A stretch of DNA of 64,000 bases from contig JAOTON010001604.1 in NCBI GenBank assembly GCA_034440635.1, forward strand, positions 74,501-138,500, given 5' to 3'. Within the stretch, counting starts at the first letter, position 1; each line of letters opens with the position of its first letter. The DNA comes from Lepas anatifera. Taxonomy: Eukaryota; Arthropoda; Thecostraca; Lepadidae. Below are positions 1-11,564 of this stretch, piece by piece. The translations under genes and the position numbers were made by a program. The notes under the pieces were generated by a model. It saw only the letters and a list, made by a program, of their open reading frames with translations, was not told the DNA's origin and made no database searches.

Positions 1-68
1 AAATTGGCCTTGTCCAGTGGGTAATCTGGTGAATAAATGAATAAATTAAATTTGTCATTTATTCAAAG

Positions 69-459
69 CAGTGGCGGATCTAGCCGGTTGGTTTGAGAGG
101 GGCAAACCAAAGTCGAAAAGCAAAAAAACGTAACGCAGTGAAAAGTTGCGTTACAATATGCCTTTTCGGTGGGATTTTGCCAACTGGAGACGAAAAGCAA
201 AAAAAAACGCCACGGGGTGAAAAATATGGGCTCAAGATACTTATTTTCCTATCCAAGCCCCAATATTTACACTGAACTTCACTAATTCTGCTTGAAGTTG
301 AGAGTTGAAGCACCAAAATCTTGCTTACAAGCTAAAAAGGAGTCGGGGGAAAAAGGAGGTCGATCGCTTTGCAGGGGGGCAAAAACATAGTTTTGCCCCG
401 AGCTTTTCCGTTTGGGGGGGGGCAATTGCCTTTTTGCCCTCCCCCTGGATCCGCCACTG
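69..459 (+). mobile_element. hAT-type MITE, family hAT-1, copy 1
   Basis: A 391-bp non-coding element starting CAGTGGCGGATC and ending GGATCCGCCACTG, so its ends are inverted repeats. It is flanked by a perfect 8-bp duplication ATTCAAAG (61-68 and 460-467). An 8-bp duplication with a CAGTG-type end is the usual signature of hAT-superfamily non-autonomous elements. The interior has runs of G and A and no credible coding frame. Further copies lie at 1060-1392 and 45973-47149. The superfamily assignment is inferred from ends and duplication length only. Confidence 0.85.
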
Positions 460-715
460 ATTCAAAGCCCGGCGGCTGGACTGACATAACACTTCAAGGA
501 GTCACCCCGTTCATACTCATCTGTCGTCCGCCTCTCGTGCCCGGTCCGTGGCTCGCGTGTCCGTTGCCCCCCCCGCCGGTAACCCCCCTGTCCTGCGCGG
601 CCCCCGTCCCGCTCAACCCGGCTAACTTGATCAGGAAATCACCTTTAACAGTTTGTTTTCCTATGCTGCGTTTCTTCTTCCTTCTATGTTTGCAGTGCTG
701 CGATGCAATCTCACG
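460..715. other. GC-rich spacer, nothing recognised
   Basis: C-rich DNA between the MITE and the SINE. Open frames here have low-complexity proline-rich translations, and I see no domain or splice structure. Confidence 0.5.
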
Positions 716-729
716 CCCTATCGCACCAA

Positions 730-909
730 TAATAATTGTTGGGGTTTAACGACGCACCAACTGCCAGGGTCATACGGCGTCGCCAACTCTCACCCTGTTG
801 GAAGGGATTTTGGGGATCAGATCGACTTATTCAGAGGCTCCGCCGGGACTTGAACCCGGGACCAGTGGCTTAGAAGACAGGGGTGCTATCCACTAAGCCA
901 CCTCATCCC
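730..909 (-). mobile_element. tRNA-derived SINE, complete, Arg-TCT-like head
   Basis: Read on the minus strand, it begins with a tRNA-like head containing GTGGCTTAGTGGATAGCACC (A box), an anticodon-like loop CTTCTAA (TCT) and GGGTTCAAGTCCC (B box). A body with CCCTTCCAACAGGG and GTTGGTGCGTCGTTAAACCC follows, ending in an (AAT)-type tail. It is flanked by a 14-bp duplication differing at one base (CCCTATCGCACCAA at 716-729, CCCTATCGCGCCAA at 910-923). A long duplication is typical of LINE-mediated insertion. This is a retroposon and not a working tRNA gene. Confidence 0.9.
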
Positions 910-927
910 CCCTATCGCGCCAAGTGC

Positions 928-931
<4 letters not shown>

Positions 932-974
<43 letters not shown>
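932..974. repeat. (TA)n microsatellite
   Basis: Uninterrupted alternating AT tract directly downstream of the SINE duplication. Confidence 0.95.
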
Positions 975-976
<2 letters not shown>

Positions 977-1017
977 TGTAGTGGCTCCTAGTAGCGTTCG
1001 GTGGGAATGGGAGGGGT

Positions 1018-1056
1018 TAGCCATGCACCAACTGCCAAGGTTATACGGCTGTTAGT
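1018..1056 (-). mobile_element. SINE 3' body fragment
   Basis: A decayed piece of the SINE body (GCACCAACTGCCAAGGTTATACGG) matching the 3' region of the copy at 730-909. It abuts the hAT-1 MITE that follows. Confidence 0.6.
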
Positions 1057-1059
1057 AGC

Positions 1060-1392
1060 CAGTGACTCGTCCAGGGGGAGGGGGCGAAAAAGGTATTCCC
1101 CAAACGGAAAAGCTCAAGGCAAAACTATGTTTTTGCCGCCCAAAGTTGTCGATCTCCTTTTTGCACCCTCTCATTAAACAGAAGCAGTCAACTTCAGTGC
1201 AAACATTGGGCCTTGGAGATAAAAAACGACCATCTTGTGGCCACATATTTCACTCCGTGATGTTTTTATCGCCTTTTGGTTTTACCCTCCCCCAAACCTA
1301 CCGTCGAATCAAATTATGGAAAAATATGTCACCGCATTACGTATTTTGGACTTTGGTAGCCCTCCCAAACCTGCTGGCTAGATCCACCACTG
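1060..1392 (-). mobile_element. hAT-type MITE, family hAT-1, copy 2
   Basis: Reverse-oriented relative of the element at 69-459. The plus-strand right end reads GATCCACCACTG, the left end is a diverged CAGTGACTCGTCCAGGGGG, and the interior shares the GGCAAAA/TTTTGCC and GATCTCCTTTTT blocks. Flanking 8-bp duplication TTAGTAGC (1052-1059) and TTAGTAAC (1393-1400), one mismatch. Confidence 0.8.
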
Positions 1393-1400
1393 TTAGTAAC

Positions 1401-1883
1401 GTGCTCCCTTCCTGTTGAATTCTGTAAACTTTTTTCCTCTAAACGGATGTTATGTATGTGACGTGCCGTTTCGTCCTGAAGAAGGTATGGAGGTAAAATA
1501 AATAAAAGGACTCCATTGCTGTCTACCAATAGCGTCTGCCAACGACGTCACTTGGGAAAGCCTCGTAAATGCTCGGCATCAGTGCTGTCAGGGCGGATGT
1601 TGTCTTTTATCTAACAGCTCGAACCGTACAATATGAAATTGGTTGCACTGAAAATACGAATTAATTATAGCTGTAGACTCGCATAATCAGCGGTGTTGCG
1701 CAAATAGGTGTGGCAGCAGTATGGATCGTTTTAGCCCAAGTTCCAGGGGCCAAGCGATCCATACGCAACAATGGCGTCCTCCCTTAAGCGCTTGTTAAGC
1801 GCTCTTAACGGCACCGCTCACCTGAGAGAAGCTGCATAAGCCAGAGATCTATCATGCGGTAGGGTGGCCTCATCAAGGCTCTA
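1401..1883. other. Unassigned spacer
   Basis: No repeat family or coding frame that I can support. Confidence 0.4.
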
Positions 1884-2460
1884 AAGTAGAGGGTTGAGAT
1901 AAAGTGGAGGGTGGAGGCAAAGTGGAGGGTGGAGACAAAGTGGAGGGTTGAGATAAAGTGGAGGGTGGAGACAAAGTGGAGGTGGGGACAAAATGGAAAT
2001 TGGAGACAAAGTGGAGGTGGAGACAAAGCCGAGGGTGGAGACAAAGTGGAGGTGGAGAAAATGCCGAGGGTGGAGACAAAGTGGAGGTGGAGAAAATGCC
2101 GAGGGTGGAGACAAAGTGGAGGTGGAGAAAATGCCGAGGGTGGAGACAAAGTGGAGGTGGAGACAAAGCCGAGGGTGGAGACAAAGTGGAGGTGGAGACA
2201 ATGCCGAGGGTGGAGACAAAGTGGAGGTGGAGACAAAGCCGAGGGTGGAGACAAAGTGGAGGTGGAGACAAAGCCGAGGGTGGAGACAAAGTGGAGGTGG
2301 AGACAAAGCCGAGGGTGGAGACAAAGTGGAGGTGGAGACAAAGCCGAGGGTGGAGACAAAGTGGAGGTGGAGACAAAGCCGAGGGTGGAGACAAAGTGGA
2401 GGGTGGAGACAAAGTGGAGGTGGAGAAAATGCCGGGGGTGGAGACAAAGCGGGGGTGAAG
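1884..2460. repeat. 35-bp purine-rich minisatellite
   Basis: Tandem units of 35 bp, each built from two similar halves of 18 and 17 bp of the type GAGGGTGGAGACAAAGTG and GAGGTGGAGACAAAGCC. The plus strand is almost entirely purine plus T. The first part (to about 2030) is more irregular and the central part is nearly uniform. The unit has no stop codon in several frames, so long open frames on both strands are by-products of the repeat. Confidence 0.95.
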
Positions 2461-2470
2461 CCAAAGCAGA

Positions 2471-3393
2471 GGACATAAACAGAAACGGTCAATTCTCTTA
2501 TAAGGGGTCATTGAGGCCATTCAAGTTAAAATCGTTATTCATATTCCCTGACGTTACCAGCTGTGAAAACCGGCACTTCATTTGAACGGTTAAGAGGTCC
2601 TTAACAATTTGCTTGATAAAAAAACAGCATTTAGCAGTATGACTGACTCCGTTTGTAATTGCAGAATGAGAAAGCTCGCCACAGCTCAGACAGCGGGCAG
2701 AAGTTCCAGAAACCTTCGGATGCGACACAGCCTATACTACTCGCATCCACTATAACTCAAAGCGCTAGCCGGCATTTTCCGGCGCTCATCTCCTCATTGT
2801 ATTGCAAGGAAGCAAGCCGCTGGCAGGAATACTGAGCCACGGGCAGGCCGACCCGTCAGAAAGGTTGTTATCGGTACTGCAGGCAGGCGGTTGGCGGTGC
2901 TGGCCAGCGTCAGGCGAATGATCCTCACCAGCCCCCTGACTGGATCTGCTCAATCGTAACCCATCCCTCGGACCAACTCAAGCCTAACGAAACGTGGCGT
3001 CCGGCGCCAGGAATATCCGGCCGGTGCGTCCATATCCACTGTGATGAGCCCTGGGGGAGTGATGGCGGGCGGCCCCGCGCCGACATCGACGACAAAACGG
3101 CTGCAACTGCCGCCGTCGTGGCCGTCGCCGGGCGCCGTTTGCTCAGCATACATTTGCGGTGTCTAGTGACCCGTGGGGAAGTGTTGACTGCAAGTAAAGC
3201 ACGCGGTGAGGTCATTTATTAAACGTTTCTCCTCAGTAGCTGTGGGCTGGATTGTTTGCTTTTATATTTATATTGTGTTCTTTGCGAACTACCTGTATGG
3301 AAAGGCATCGGCAAGGTCAGGACAGTTTATTTTTGCAGTCCTCTTATAGAGCGCAACCTAAGCTTAGCATGCACTGATACATGGATACTGCTA
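2471..3393. other. Unassigned spacer with a GC-rich patch
   Basis: Ordinary sequence to about 2790, then a GC-rich patch at 2790-3190 with many CpG. Open frames there have compositionally biased translations with no recognised motif. A promoter-type CpG island is possible but nothing here proves it. Confidence 0.35.
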
Positions 3394-3397
3394 TTAA

Positions 3398-4585
3398 CCC
3401 TTGCTCCGGTGGCGGGTACGAGCCACCTTCGCCCTGGTGGGGGCTAAAAAGACCCCCACGATCTCAAAAACTAAGAGAGCTAGATAAAAGCGCAAAACGA
3501 CAATCGAAAGTTATTCAAAAATTATATCGAAAATACTTGAGTCATTTTTTTTTCGTCAGGTCAATATCAAGGTCACCGGAGGTCAAAATAGGTCAAAATC
3601 ACTATATAATATGAGTTGTACTAAGAAAACCTCATATATTTCAGAAACTATGATAGCTAGAACACTTTTAACACCATTCGAAAGCTCTTGAGTTTCTCTT
3701 TCATTACAGTGGCAATGATTTTCGGGTCAGGTCAAAGCCTAGGAAGCTGCAGGTCACTGAATATTGGGAATGTTCTTGGGAATGTCCGTAGCCACCCATG
3801 CATAAGGGGGTTTCCTTTTTCGCTAATAATTTCCAAACCAAGCAAGATGCAGCATAGTTGATGGACCATTGACATCCTCTCGTCAATACAAATCCAATGG
3901 TATATAATATTGCTATGCCAGGTCAAATTTAAAATTTGACCTGACCCAGGTCAACGGTCTGACGTAACATGACTTGGAATAGTCATGATGTATATCATTT
4001 GACTTTTAGTGACCATACAAACATTTTGGTGACAAAATAAAAGTTCTATCTTAGTTTATTCAAAATGTATAGAGTAAAACACCAAAAATCCCTATTTGAC
4101 CTAAGGTGACATTTTAACGGTGGGAAGTAAAAAGTTTTGGTATCCACTTCAGAAATGGGCTGAGAGCAAGTCGTAACTGATGTTTGAAGTTGATGCCATG
4201 CATACTTACTGCGAAAAGCATATTTCGTGATTTTCCCCATGTATTTACAATGGGGAGGTCAGGTTCTGCACATGGCCTAAGGTCACCAATATCAAAAATC
4301 CCGGAATTGTAGCTCCTGGTGGGCCCAATATTTGGTATGAGTTGAATCTTGATCGATTAACCCTCCTTTTAGTTATGCCGTCCTAAGCATTTTGGACGTG
4401 AGGTCACCCCACCAGGCCTGGTGACCTGACCTGATATGACCTTAAGCTACAATTTTCAGGAAAGATGCAAATATGATAAAGGAACAGCTAGACTAAGTTT
4501 GGCGGCGCTGCGCGAAGCCGTTTTTCGGTCAATTCGGAAAAAAACCCGAGGGGGGATCTAAAAAGACCCCTCACCCGGGCGAAGG
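3398..4585 (+). mobile_element. TTAA/AGGTCA superfamily, family A, copy A1 (full length)
   Basis: A 1188-bp element between TTAA at 3394-3397 and TTAA at 4586-4589. The left end carries the shared signature GAGCCACCTTCGCC and a stem of G and C runs around CTAAAAAGA. The right end has the matching stem around ATCTAAAAAGA. The core contains many AGGTCA/TGACCT half-sites, including everted pairs, plus a GGCGGCGCTGCGCG hairpin near the right end. No coding capacity. TTAA flanks suggest piggyBac-type transposition in trans. A2 and A3 are homologous over their full length. Confidence 0.85.
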
Positions 4586-4589
4586 TTAA

Positions 4590-6894
4590 AGAAAATAGTC
4601 AAATTGCGGAAAAAATACACCTGAATGGTACAAGCTGTCTCAAAACGCCCATCGCACAGCCATTTTGAATTCTGAAAATAAGTGACAATAACATTCGAAG
4701 GGTATTTCTACACTAACTCGATATTTCATATCTGGTGCCCGGGAAAACCCAAAGATATGTAGGTTCACACCCTGCATTATACCGCTCATTGAGGTATGAG
4801 CAACAGCCCATCACTCTTCGAGACCCTTCATCTACTGTAACCACTGACATGTCTCCTGCTGTAAAAATTTCACGATGAATTTTTAAAGATTTTAAGATTT
4901 TCAGAAACGTAGCCGTTCAAACACTCCCGCCGTTTGAAAGAATGTATGTAACATTGCTTGGTGTTTCATTAGTGTCCTATCCCATCATCGTACCCAAATT
5001 TCAATACATTGTTATATTTTGGTTAGCACGAAACATTGACATTTTGACCTGAAAAGTCAACATCTACCAAAAAATTATAGTAGTCACCATTTGCAATGCC
5101 TTACATGACATGTGACGTCACCCACCGCCTCAGTTCCACCAAATTAGGTATAATTCCAAAGCCGAGTATTGAACGTCTTGATCTAAAAACGGTACACGAC
5201 TATTGGCAGCTAATGATAATAATAAACAGCAACTGGGAACACGACGTCATCGGAGAGATTGATAGCGGAACATTGTAGCAAAGAAACCAATTTGTAGGCC
5301 TAAAAATAGGAAGTCGGACAACCATGGTTAGCCGGCCGTGCACGGCGGCTTTTAGCTATCTGGAGACCGAGTGGCGGCGGCATCAAAAGGATGTGATTGG
5401 GAAATGGGCCATGCTAATGGAATACAGTGATGCTCATGCCACTAATATATGCACACGTACACAGTTCACTGTATCGTGGACCCTGCGATTTGCCTGGGAC
5501 CCTCCTTGTTTAGACGGCTAGAACTATTTAATTCTCCGCCTCAAGTATCCATGTTAGCATCTATCTATTTCTTATAATTTTAGTGTTGCATACACATGAA
5601 ATATAAGCTAGGTGTGTATGTAATATGTACCGTCTGGGTATGTTCCAACCTCTACTCACCGTAAGTGCTGTATTACCAATACGTGTTTGGCGATTGAAAA
5701 AGTCTTGAAAAGCTACATCCTGTACCATGATGCCTAACAAAATGAAACACTCGAAATCGGTGCCTGGAATTTTTCCCGTTAAGCGAAGCATATTACCCTA
5801 CCGAACTCATTTAATGAATTCGTGTCGTTCCAGTGCTATCGACACTGCACACTGTGCAAACACCTAACCCATAATCCACCCACCTGCAAAGGATGTCTCC
5901 TTCGCCTGTTCCTTCCCTCAGTCTAACAGCAGGCACAACCACCACCATTCTCGGCACCACACGTGACCCTCCCCACCGAGGCTTGAACTCGGCGCCAGTG
6001 GTGCCCAGCGTGACCCCTTTAACCTCTGTGCCCGCAGGCAAGTGACACCCAACGGATGGCGGCCGCTGATTGGTGGAGGTGGGTTCGCTTGTATTGCGAG
6101 AAATTCAGCGGAAATTTATCCATGAAAATGACAAAGTTTTAAGCCATATACCAGAATATGTATCACGACTGTCCTTCTCAAATATTCCTAGACATACTTC
6201 TTCCTATATTGGCTTGGTTATATGCCCCACCATCCAAGGCCGTTGCTCTTCGGTACTCGTGAGACGGCGGTAGATTTAGCACAGACTAGCCGGCGGCTGA
6301 GTTCGCTGAAGTCAGGATTGTTTTGAGATGGGTTTCTGTCGGTTGGAGAGGAGTGGGGCCCGGTCCGAAATACACGAAGGAAGGAGAGCGACGTACATGA
6401 AGCTCAAACTTAGCCGTCGAACGAGTTAGAGAGGGCGATGAATAATCGAGAGCGCTGCCGAAGTACAGCCAGATCATATGCCAGAAGAGGGAAGCACGTG
6501 CTGCTTTTTTCCGTGTTGGATGGTGAAAATTCATTTGGGACTAAGTAATTGTCTATGTTATTTCACATTTCATCTTTTGACATCATATCGCGTAAACTAA
6601 AACTCTATGGCGAGACCCAAAAGTCATAGGTTACAGAATGTTTTTGCCTGAGCGTGGCACTCTCAATGGGTTCATCATACTCACGTGCATTTTTTTAAAT
6701 ATTTGGGGTCACCCAGATCTGAAAACTCTCAATTGTGATAGCATTAACAGGCTGGGGTGGGTGGGGAAAATTCGCAGTGTCTTATCCCTGATCTATTTCA
6801 CGCATCTGACCAATTTTTCTAGGGCTGCTCATGTCAGATCAAGGGCCTATTCAAGCTCGAGCGGCCCGACCTCAAAACCCAAAACCACTAGTTT
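4590..6894. other. Unassigned 2.3-kb spacer
   Basis: Mostly unique-looking AT-rich DNA apart from the tRNA-like block at 5967-6046. Short open frames occur but none has a recognisable domain. Confidence 0.4.
5967..6046 (-). mobile_element. Possible tRNA-derived SINE head
   Basis: On the minus strand a T-arm-like hairpin CCGAG-TTCAAGC-CTCGG with a perfect 5-bp stem contains a B-box-like GAGTTCAAGCC. It is preceded by GCGGGCACAGAGGTTAAAGG, which could be a weak A-box region. No known body or tail is visible, so the class is tentative. Confidence 0.4.
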
Positions 6895-7361
6895 GAAGCG
6901 GCGCCTACGGAACATCTGCCAACTGATCAGTTGTAAACTTTCACAATATGCCTTTAAGGCTTACACATCTGTTTTCCTGGAATTCTCATATTGTTTACCT
7001 AAGATGGGTTAATTTTTCTGGTCATCCCAGTATAAGTCTATGGTGAAAATAGAAAGGGCTCATTCTCAGTAAATGCAGGATAAATAAACTTGAAAATCCT
7101 CAAACCCTGTATTCTCACCACAATCTTGGCCTTAAAGTTGAATTTTCAACATTTGACCTATCAAAGGTCATATGAGGTCACATGAGCATACAGTGAATAA
7201 TTTACCAATAACCTCACACTGAATTGAGATGAAGCTTTCATTTTGCTTACATTGTGCTTATCTTGTCACGGGGAGTCGATTGATATGCAAAATGGTTATA
7301 CCAGGTTACCATGTGACCCTGACCTAGCTCGATGTCAGGCTATTTTCACCATTTGACCTAG
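6895..7361 (-). mobile_element. TTAA/AGGTCA superfamily, family F fragment F1
   Basis: Collinear with the interior of F2 (53195-54062). Shared blocks include AACTGATCAGTT near the start, CCTCAAACC followed by TGTATTCTCACCA, GGGGAGTCGATTGATATGCA and TTTTCACCATTTGAC. Neither terminal TTAA end is present, so it is truncated on both sides. It contains GACCTATCAAAGGTCATATGAGGTCA-type half-site clusters. Confidence 0.75.
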
Positions 7362-7768
7362 AACTCGAAAAACGTTTAAGACAAGGAGAGGGCATGAGTA
7401 AGTGATGACAGCTATTAACTTTCCTATCCAGCCGTGTACATTTTAACTTCGTATGTCTCATGTTCTGGCAACTAGGTAGCTGAGAGAACAGTTTCGTTCT
7501 CCTCAAATTGTATTTGTACCTATAATACGAAACAAAGTTCACCCTCACAGTTTCCACCTCCAAAGATATTGAGACGGAGAGTTTTCCTTCCTTATCAACT
7601 CAAATCAACCAATTAGATTGCTAGATATTAAAACTTGAACGATATTTTGAGAAGTGCAGCCCTCCACGAATGGACAAAAATGGCATTATCTTTACTTTTC
7701 ACTTTTTTGTGTGTTTGTGCAGTACTGCATAAACTGGGCTTCCTGTAGGTACTTGATTTAGACCTTAT

Positions 7769-8526
7769 CACGCGCATTGAGGGGTGCCTGAGCCACCTTC
7801 TCTTTGACGGGGGAACGGGTTTCCTCTAACATCTAAAAACACGCTAGATAGCGAAAAACAGTAAACGGTGTTGGTTTGCCTATCCGGATCTCTATAGAAA
7901 TCACTTAAACCATTTTTTGTCAGGTCGCATTTAAGGTCTCTAGAGATCAAGGTATGGCACCACAGGGATAACATGTAAATGAAGGTTTTCAGTCATTACA
8001 CCTGAACTAGTAAAATTAGGGCAAAATAATATAGACTATTGGAATTCTCGCAGCAAGCATGGAATTGTGTATAACATATCCTTGCTAGGTCAAATCTAAG
8101 ATTTGACTTGGCCTGAGGTCAGGTCAAGGTCAAATTAGGTCAAAATGCATACCATTGGAACTGGAAGGATAGTACAAACTTAGTGCCGTTGAAATAAAGG
8201 CTCTGTCATTATCCATTAATGAGTTATTCAGTTTAAGCCATTTGTCCCATGTATTTCCAATTGAAAGATCATGGCTAGTCCCTGACCTTAGTTCATCGAT
8301 ATAAAAAATACTGAGATACTTTTTGTAGTACTCGGTAGGCTTATCATGTCTTATAAGTTTCAATCGGATAGGACCACCCTGTTCTGATTTGTGCTACCTT
8401 AAACTTTTGTTAGGTGAGGTCACCTGACCTGCACTGGTGACCTGACCTGAGATAACACAACCTCAAGATTTCGGCTTGAGTTGTTCAAATGTTCAGAAAA
8501 AAGGTATACGAAGTACAGCGGCGAAA
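7769..8526 (+). mobile_element. TTAA/AGGTCA superfamily, family B, copy B1
   Basis: Starts CACGCGCATTGAGGGG after a mutated TTAT (7765-7768), then GAGCCACCTTCTC, the ACGCTAGATAGCGAAAAACAG block and the AGGTCA-rich core (everted TGACCT/AGGTCA near 8105, GAGGTCACCTGACCTGCACT near 8415). The right terminal palindrome is missing: near 8526 the sequence switches into a second copy of the left interior. Confidence 0.8.
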
Positions 8527-8678
8527 TCACGCTAGATCGCGAGAAACGGAAAACGGGTTTGGATAGCCTATCCAAGTCTCTATTGAAAACATTATGAACA
8601 TTTAGTCAGGTCTCATTTACTGTCACTAGAAGCCAGGGCATGCCACCGTAGAGGTTACGTGTAAATGAAGGTTAATAG
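8527..8678 (+). mobile_element. Family B internal fragment joined to B1
   Basis: Repeats the left interior of family B (CACGCTAGATCGCGAGAAACGG through GTGTAAATGAAGGTTAA) immediately after B1 loses homology. This points to a recombination or partial duplication rather than a new insertion, because no terminal TTAA end lies at the junction. Confidence 0.65.
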
Positions 8679-9090
8679 AACATTTATTGCTACACAAAGC
8701 CTCGTCAGAGTATACAAACCGACCGGTTTCGGGAGTTTCCCGCTCCCGTTTTCAAGGGAGGTCACGCACTATTGCATGTACCTAACCATATGAAAAACGG
8801 AAACAATAGGCTGTTAAACAATAACTTGAACCGTGAACATGACGTATTATTTCATAATAATTTGCTCTAAACCAGTGTTATTTTTCACTTAAATCTTTTA
8901 TTTGACTGGTGGCTGAAAAGGTTCAAATATCCAGGGAAGATAATTTACGATTTTCAACTGACCGATATTTCTATTCATTTTCGGGTCCGTGGTGGTTTGG
9001 ATGTAAATTGCATCTTTTATAACCCGCTGTTTTTGTCTAGATTCGAACGTTATAGTCGTTGTGGCGTCCCACTTAATATTATGTTCCCTC
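8679..9090. other. Unassigned spacer
   Basis: Nothing recognised between the family B fragment and the piggyBac copy. Confidence 0.4.
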
Positions 9091-9094
9091 TTAA

Positions 9095-11364
9095 CCCGTT
9101 AAGTACCAGCGGTACTTTTTGGTACATCTGGTTCCGAGCAGCATTTAATGCATTTGTCGGTGGCAACTGTTCGAGTGAATGCCATTCTCGTCTTGAGAAG
9201 AGATCAGTTGTGTAACATAACACGCCAGAAGACCGGGGAAATGTGGTAATACAAGTTGGAAGCATTTAAATTTGGCGAATTTGTTTAGCCGTGATGTCAA
9301 ACCCAAAATTTCATTGGAATATTAATGCATTTTATTTCACGAAATTTTGACACACGGGGATGTGTTGAAATATGTTTAAGGGATATATCCTCAGAGTTTT
9401 GTGACAAAAACATGTATGGTACCTACGCTGCGTGCCGTGAAACTTTGGCGGTACCAAATGGAGCCGCTGGTCTCTTCCGGTGTCAAATCCGAGACCCGCC
9501 GGTGGGCAGGGAGGGGAGCGTCAGTGGGTACGTGAGGGGGTTTTAGTCAGTAGCACTCTGTGGTTTTTACACTTTATCAAGGGACGATTCCGTTACACGA
9601 TGTTATGTACAGTCAGAAGTTGTCTGACGGCCAAGCAAGCTCTTCAAATAATCGGTGATATAGACGCTGAAGACGATGACGAGGTGACATTGATCAGTGC
9701 GCCACCTGATGACGACGTCAGTGACCCGGACGATTGAGATGAAGAGGAGACTGGGGAGGCTGCCGTACTGGTACTCTAAAGGTACAAATAGACAGAGACC
9801 AAACGGATACATCATTTAAAGATGTCGAGCCACCTAAATCAGAACAAAACCAAGCAAAGAGGGTGGCGCACTGAGAAAAATAGTTCCAAGTGGCTGCATG
9901 TTGACCGGAGTATTCCAGCTGGGGTAAAGCCTCAGAGAACGTACTGAACGAGACCCAGCAGCGCATCACCGAATCTCTGTCCCACTGTACGCCGGTCGAG
10001 ATTCCGGAGGAGTTGCTGACGCCGGAAATCTTCCAGCACATCAAAGAGGAGACTGCGATAGGCACTGGAAGTAACACATTACCCGCTGTTCACATTGGAG
10101 GATAGTGAGCTCAATGCTTTCATCGGTTTCTTAGTGTTGTCCGGCTACGTCACTTTACCCATAAATAAGCTATACTGGTCAGCCGCTGAAGATGTGGGCC
10201 AATACATTGTGCACAAGGCGACGTCATCCAGACAGCGCACAAGCTCCAACAGGGGCTTCAAAGTCTGGCCTTTCATAGATAAGCTGAACGAAACATTCAA
10301 GAAGTTCGGCATCCACCAGAAGAGGCTGGCAGTGGACGAGATGATTGTCCGGTACTACGGATGCCACTCCCTCAATCGGCCCATTCGGGGCAAACCTATA
10401 CGGTTTGGCTACAAACTGTGGGCGCTTTGCGCTGAAGATGACAACTGTCACAAGCTCGACCTATTCTGTGGCAGGGAGCAGCGTCCACATCTACAGAATA
10501 TGCCGCTGGGGACAAGGGTAGTGCTGGAAAGGTCAGCGTGGTCTACAGCGCCAGCTTTCACCAACTCTACTTCGGCTACCTGATCACATCGCGAGCATTA
10601 CTGTCAGAGCTGAAAAACCGTGGTGTCCGTGCCACCGGAACAGTGCGAGAAAATCGCGTGGAGAAATGTCCAGTGAAGCCAGCGAATGCGCTTCAAAAAG
10701 ATGAGAGAGGCTCTTACGACTGCAGGTTGGACAACTCAGAACAGGTGTTGGCAGTTGAATAGAATGATAACAAAGTGATGAGCGTCATGGCAAATTTTGA
10801 CGGCATCGGACCCTTGTCAACTGCCGAACGTTATGACAGGGCACTGAAAAAAGACGTCAACGTCCCATAGCCGCGTGTAATCCACGCCTTCCGGGTGTTT
10901 CGCACCTCATCACCTCATCACCATGAGTCCCCACATAGATGGCCAAACATCAAACATGTGTTTCTGCTGCAAGCGTCATCACTGGCAGAGTGAATTCACG
11001 AATATGTAATAGGTAACTATTTGTTGGTTCAGGAACAGTGGCATGCAATTTAGCAAGAATCATGGCGGTGCCGGAGCATTCCCATATACCAGAGCTGCGA
11101 GGGCCACTAAAGCGTTTGAATTCGAATGCCAATCACAACACTGCCCCTCCGCCGCTTCGCGGTGCCGGCGCGCCGGCACCATAGGCGAGTCGCCGGCCGA
11201 CCCGGAAAGGACCAGCGGTACCATTTGGGACATGGCTATATCTCCCAAACGTGCAAACGCAGGCACAGGGCGTTTCTTACACCTTGATACTCGCATTGAT
11301 AAAAAGATGTGACAACAGTTTCACAAAAATTTACAAGCGAATAATATGCGTGGTACTTAATGGG
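9095..11364 (+). mobile_element. piggyBac-type DNA transposon, degenerate copy
   Basis: A 2270-bp element between TTAA at 9091-9094 and 11365-11368. Terminal inverted repeats are CCCGTTAAGTACCA (left) and, reversed, CCCATTAAGTACCA (right), 13 of 14 matching. A longer subterminal inverted repeat of about 20 bp lies at about 9450-9471 and, inverted, at about 11208-11229 (ACCAGCGGTACCATTTGG). TTAA flanks, short terminal plus internal inverted repeats and the transposase remnant together identify piggyBac. Its ends do not resemble those of the AGGTCA families, so it is not their obvious source of transposase. Confidence 0.92.
9603..10870 (+). pseudogene. piggyBac transposase pseudogene
   Basis: Remnant of a piggyBac (DDE_Tnp_1_7) transposase. 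An N-terminal acidic region containing DAEDDDEVTLISAPPDDD ends at an in-frame TGA (9735). A damaged stretch with several stops follows. The core block at 10095-10583 contains NAFIGFLVLSGYV and DEMIVRYYG...NRPIRGKPIRFGYKLW, which holds the first catalytic Asp in the family-typical DEMIV context. The frame then shifts, and 10538-10762 carries LLSELKNRGVRATGTVREN and KDERGSYDCR; the expected second catalytic region is scrambled. A TAG interrupts just before NDNKVMSVMANFDG, the third-Asp region. The C-terminal GGVD and cysteine-rich parts are not recognisable. Clearly non-functional. Confidence 0.93.
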
Positions 11365-11368
11365 TTAA

Positions 11369-11560
11369 ACGAATGTTTGACATTAAGTTTGACCTCGTCT
11401 GTTGACCTGACCTAGTGTGTCCCGGGGTAAAAATCAGGGATTGTGGAAAAATGATGGGGTGAGAGGTTGACCCCTCCACCGCGGTGCTACGCTTCGTTGT
11501 TTTTTCTGTTATTCGGAAACACCTTCGGTGGGCCATCGATGTCCACCGGTGGGGCGAGGG
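11369..11560 (+). mobile_element. TTAA/AGGTCA superfamily, family G end fragment G3
   Basis: Right-end portion of family G, matching the end of G2: GACCTGACCT, ATGATGGGGTGAGAGGTTGACC, CACCGCGGTGCTACGC, then a decayed CCATCGATG palindrome and GGTGGGGCGAGGG next to TTAA 11561-11564. The left part is missing; the piggyBac end precedes it. It shares its terminal TTAA with D1. Confidence 0.75.
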
Positions 11561-11564
11561 TTAA

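Noticed and set aside
839..912. Apparent tRNA-Arg (TCT) gene on the minus strand
   Set aside because: It is the head of a SINE with a 3' body, AT-rich tail and 14-bp target-site duplication.
1805..2585. Five overlapping open frames of 161-224 codons on both strands
   Set aside because: They arise because the 35-bp minisatellite unit lacks stops in these frames; the translations are repeats of the unit.
2925..3215. GC-rich open frames suggesting an exon
   Set aside because: Composition alone keeps the frames open; no motif or splice context can be supported.
3398..4585. AGGTCA clusters as promoters of a nearby gene
   Set aside because: The clusters recur inside every element copy and no gene is adjacent, so they are reported as element features and not as promoters.
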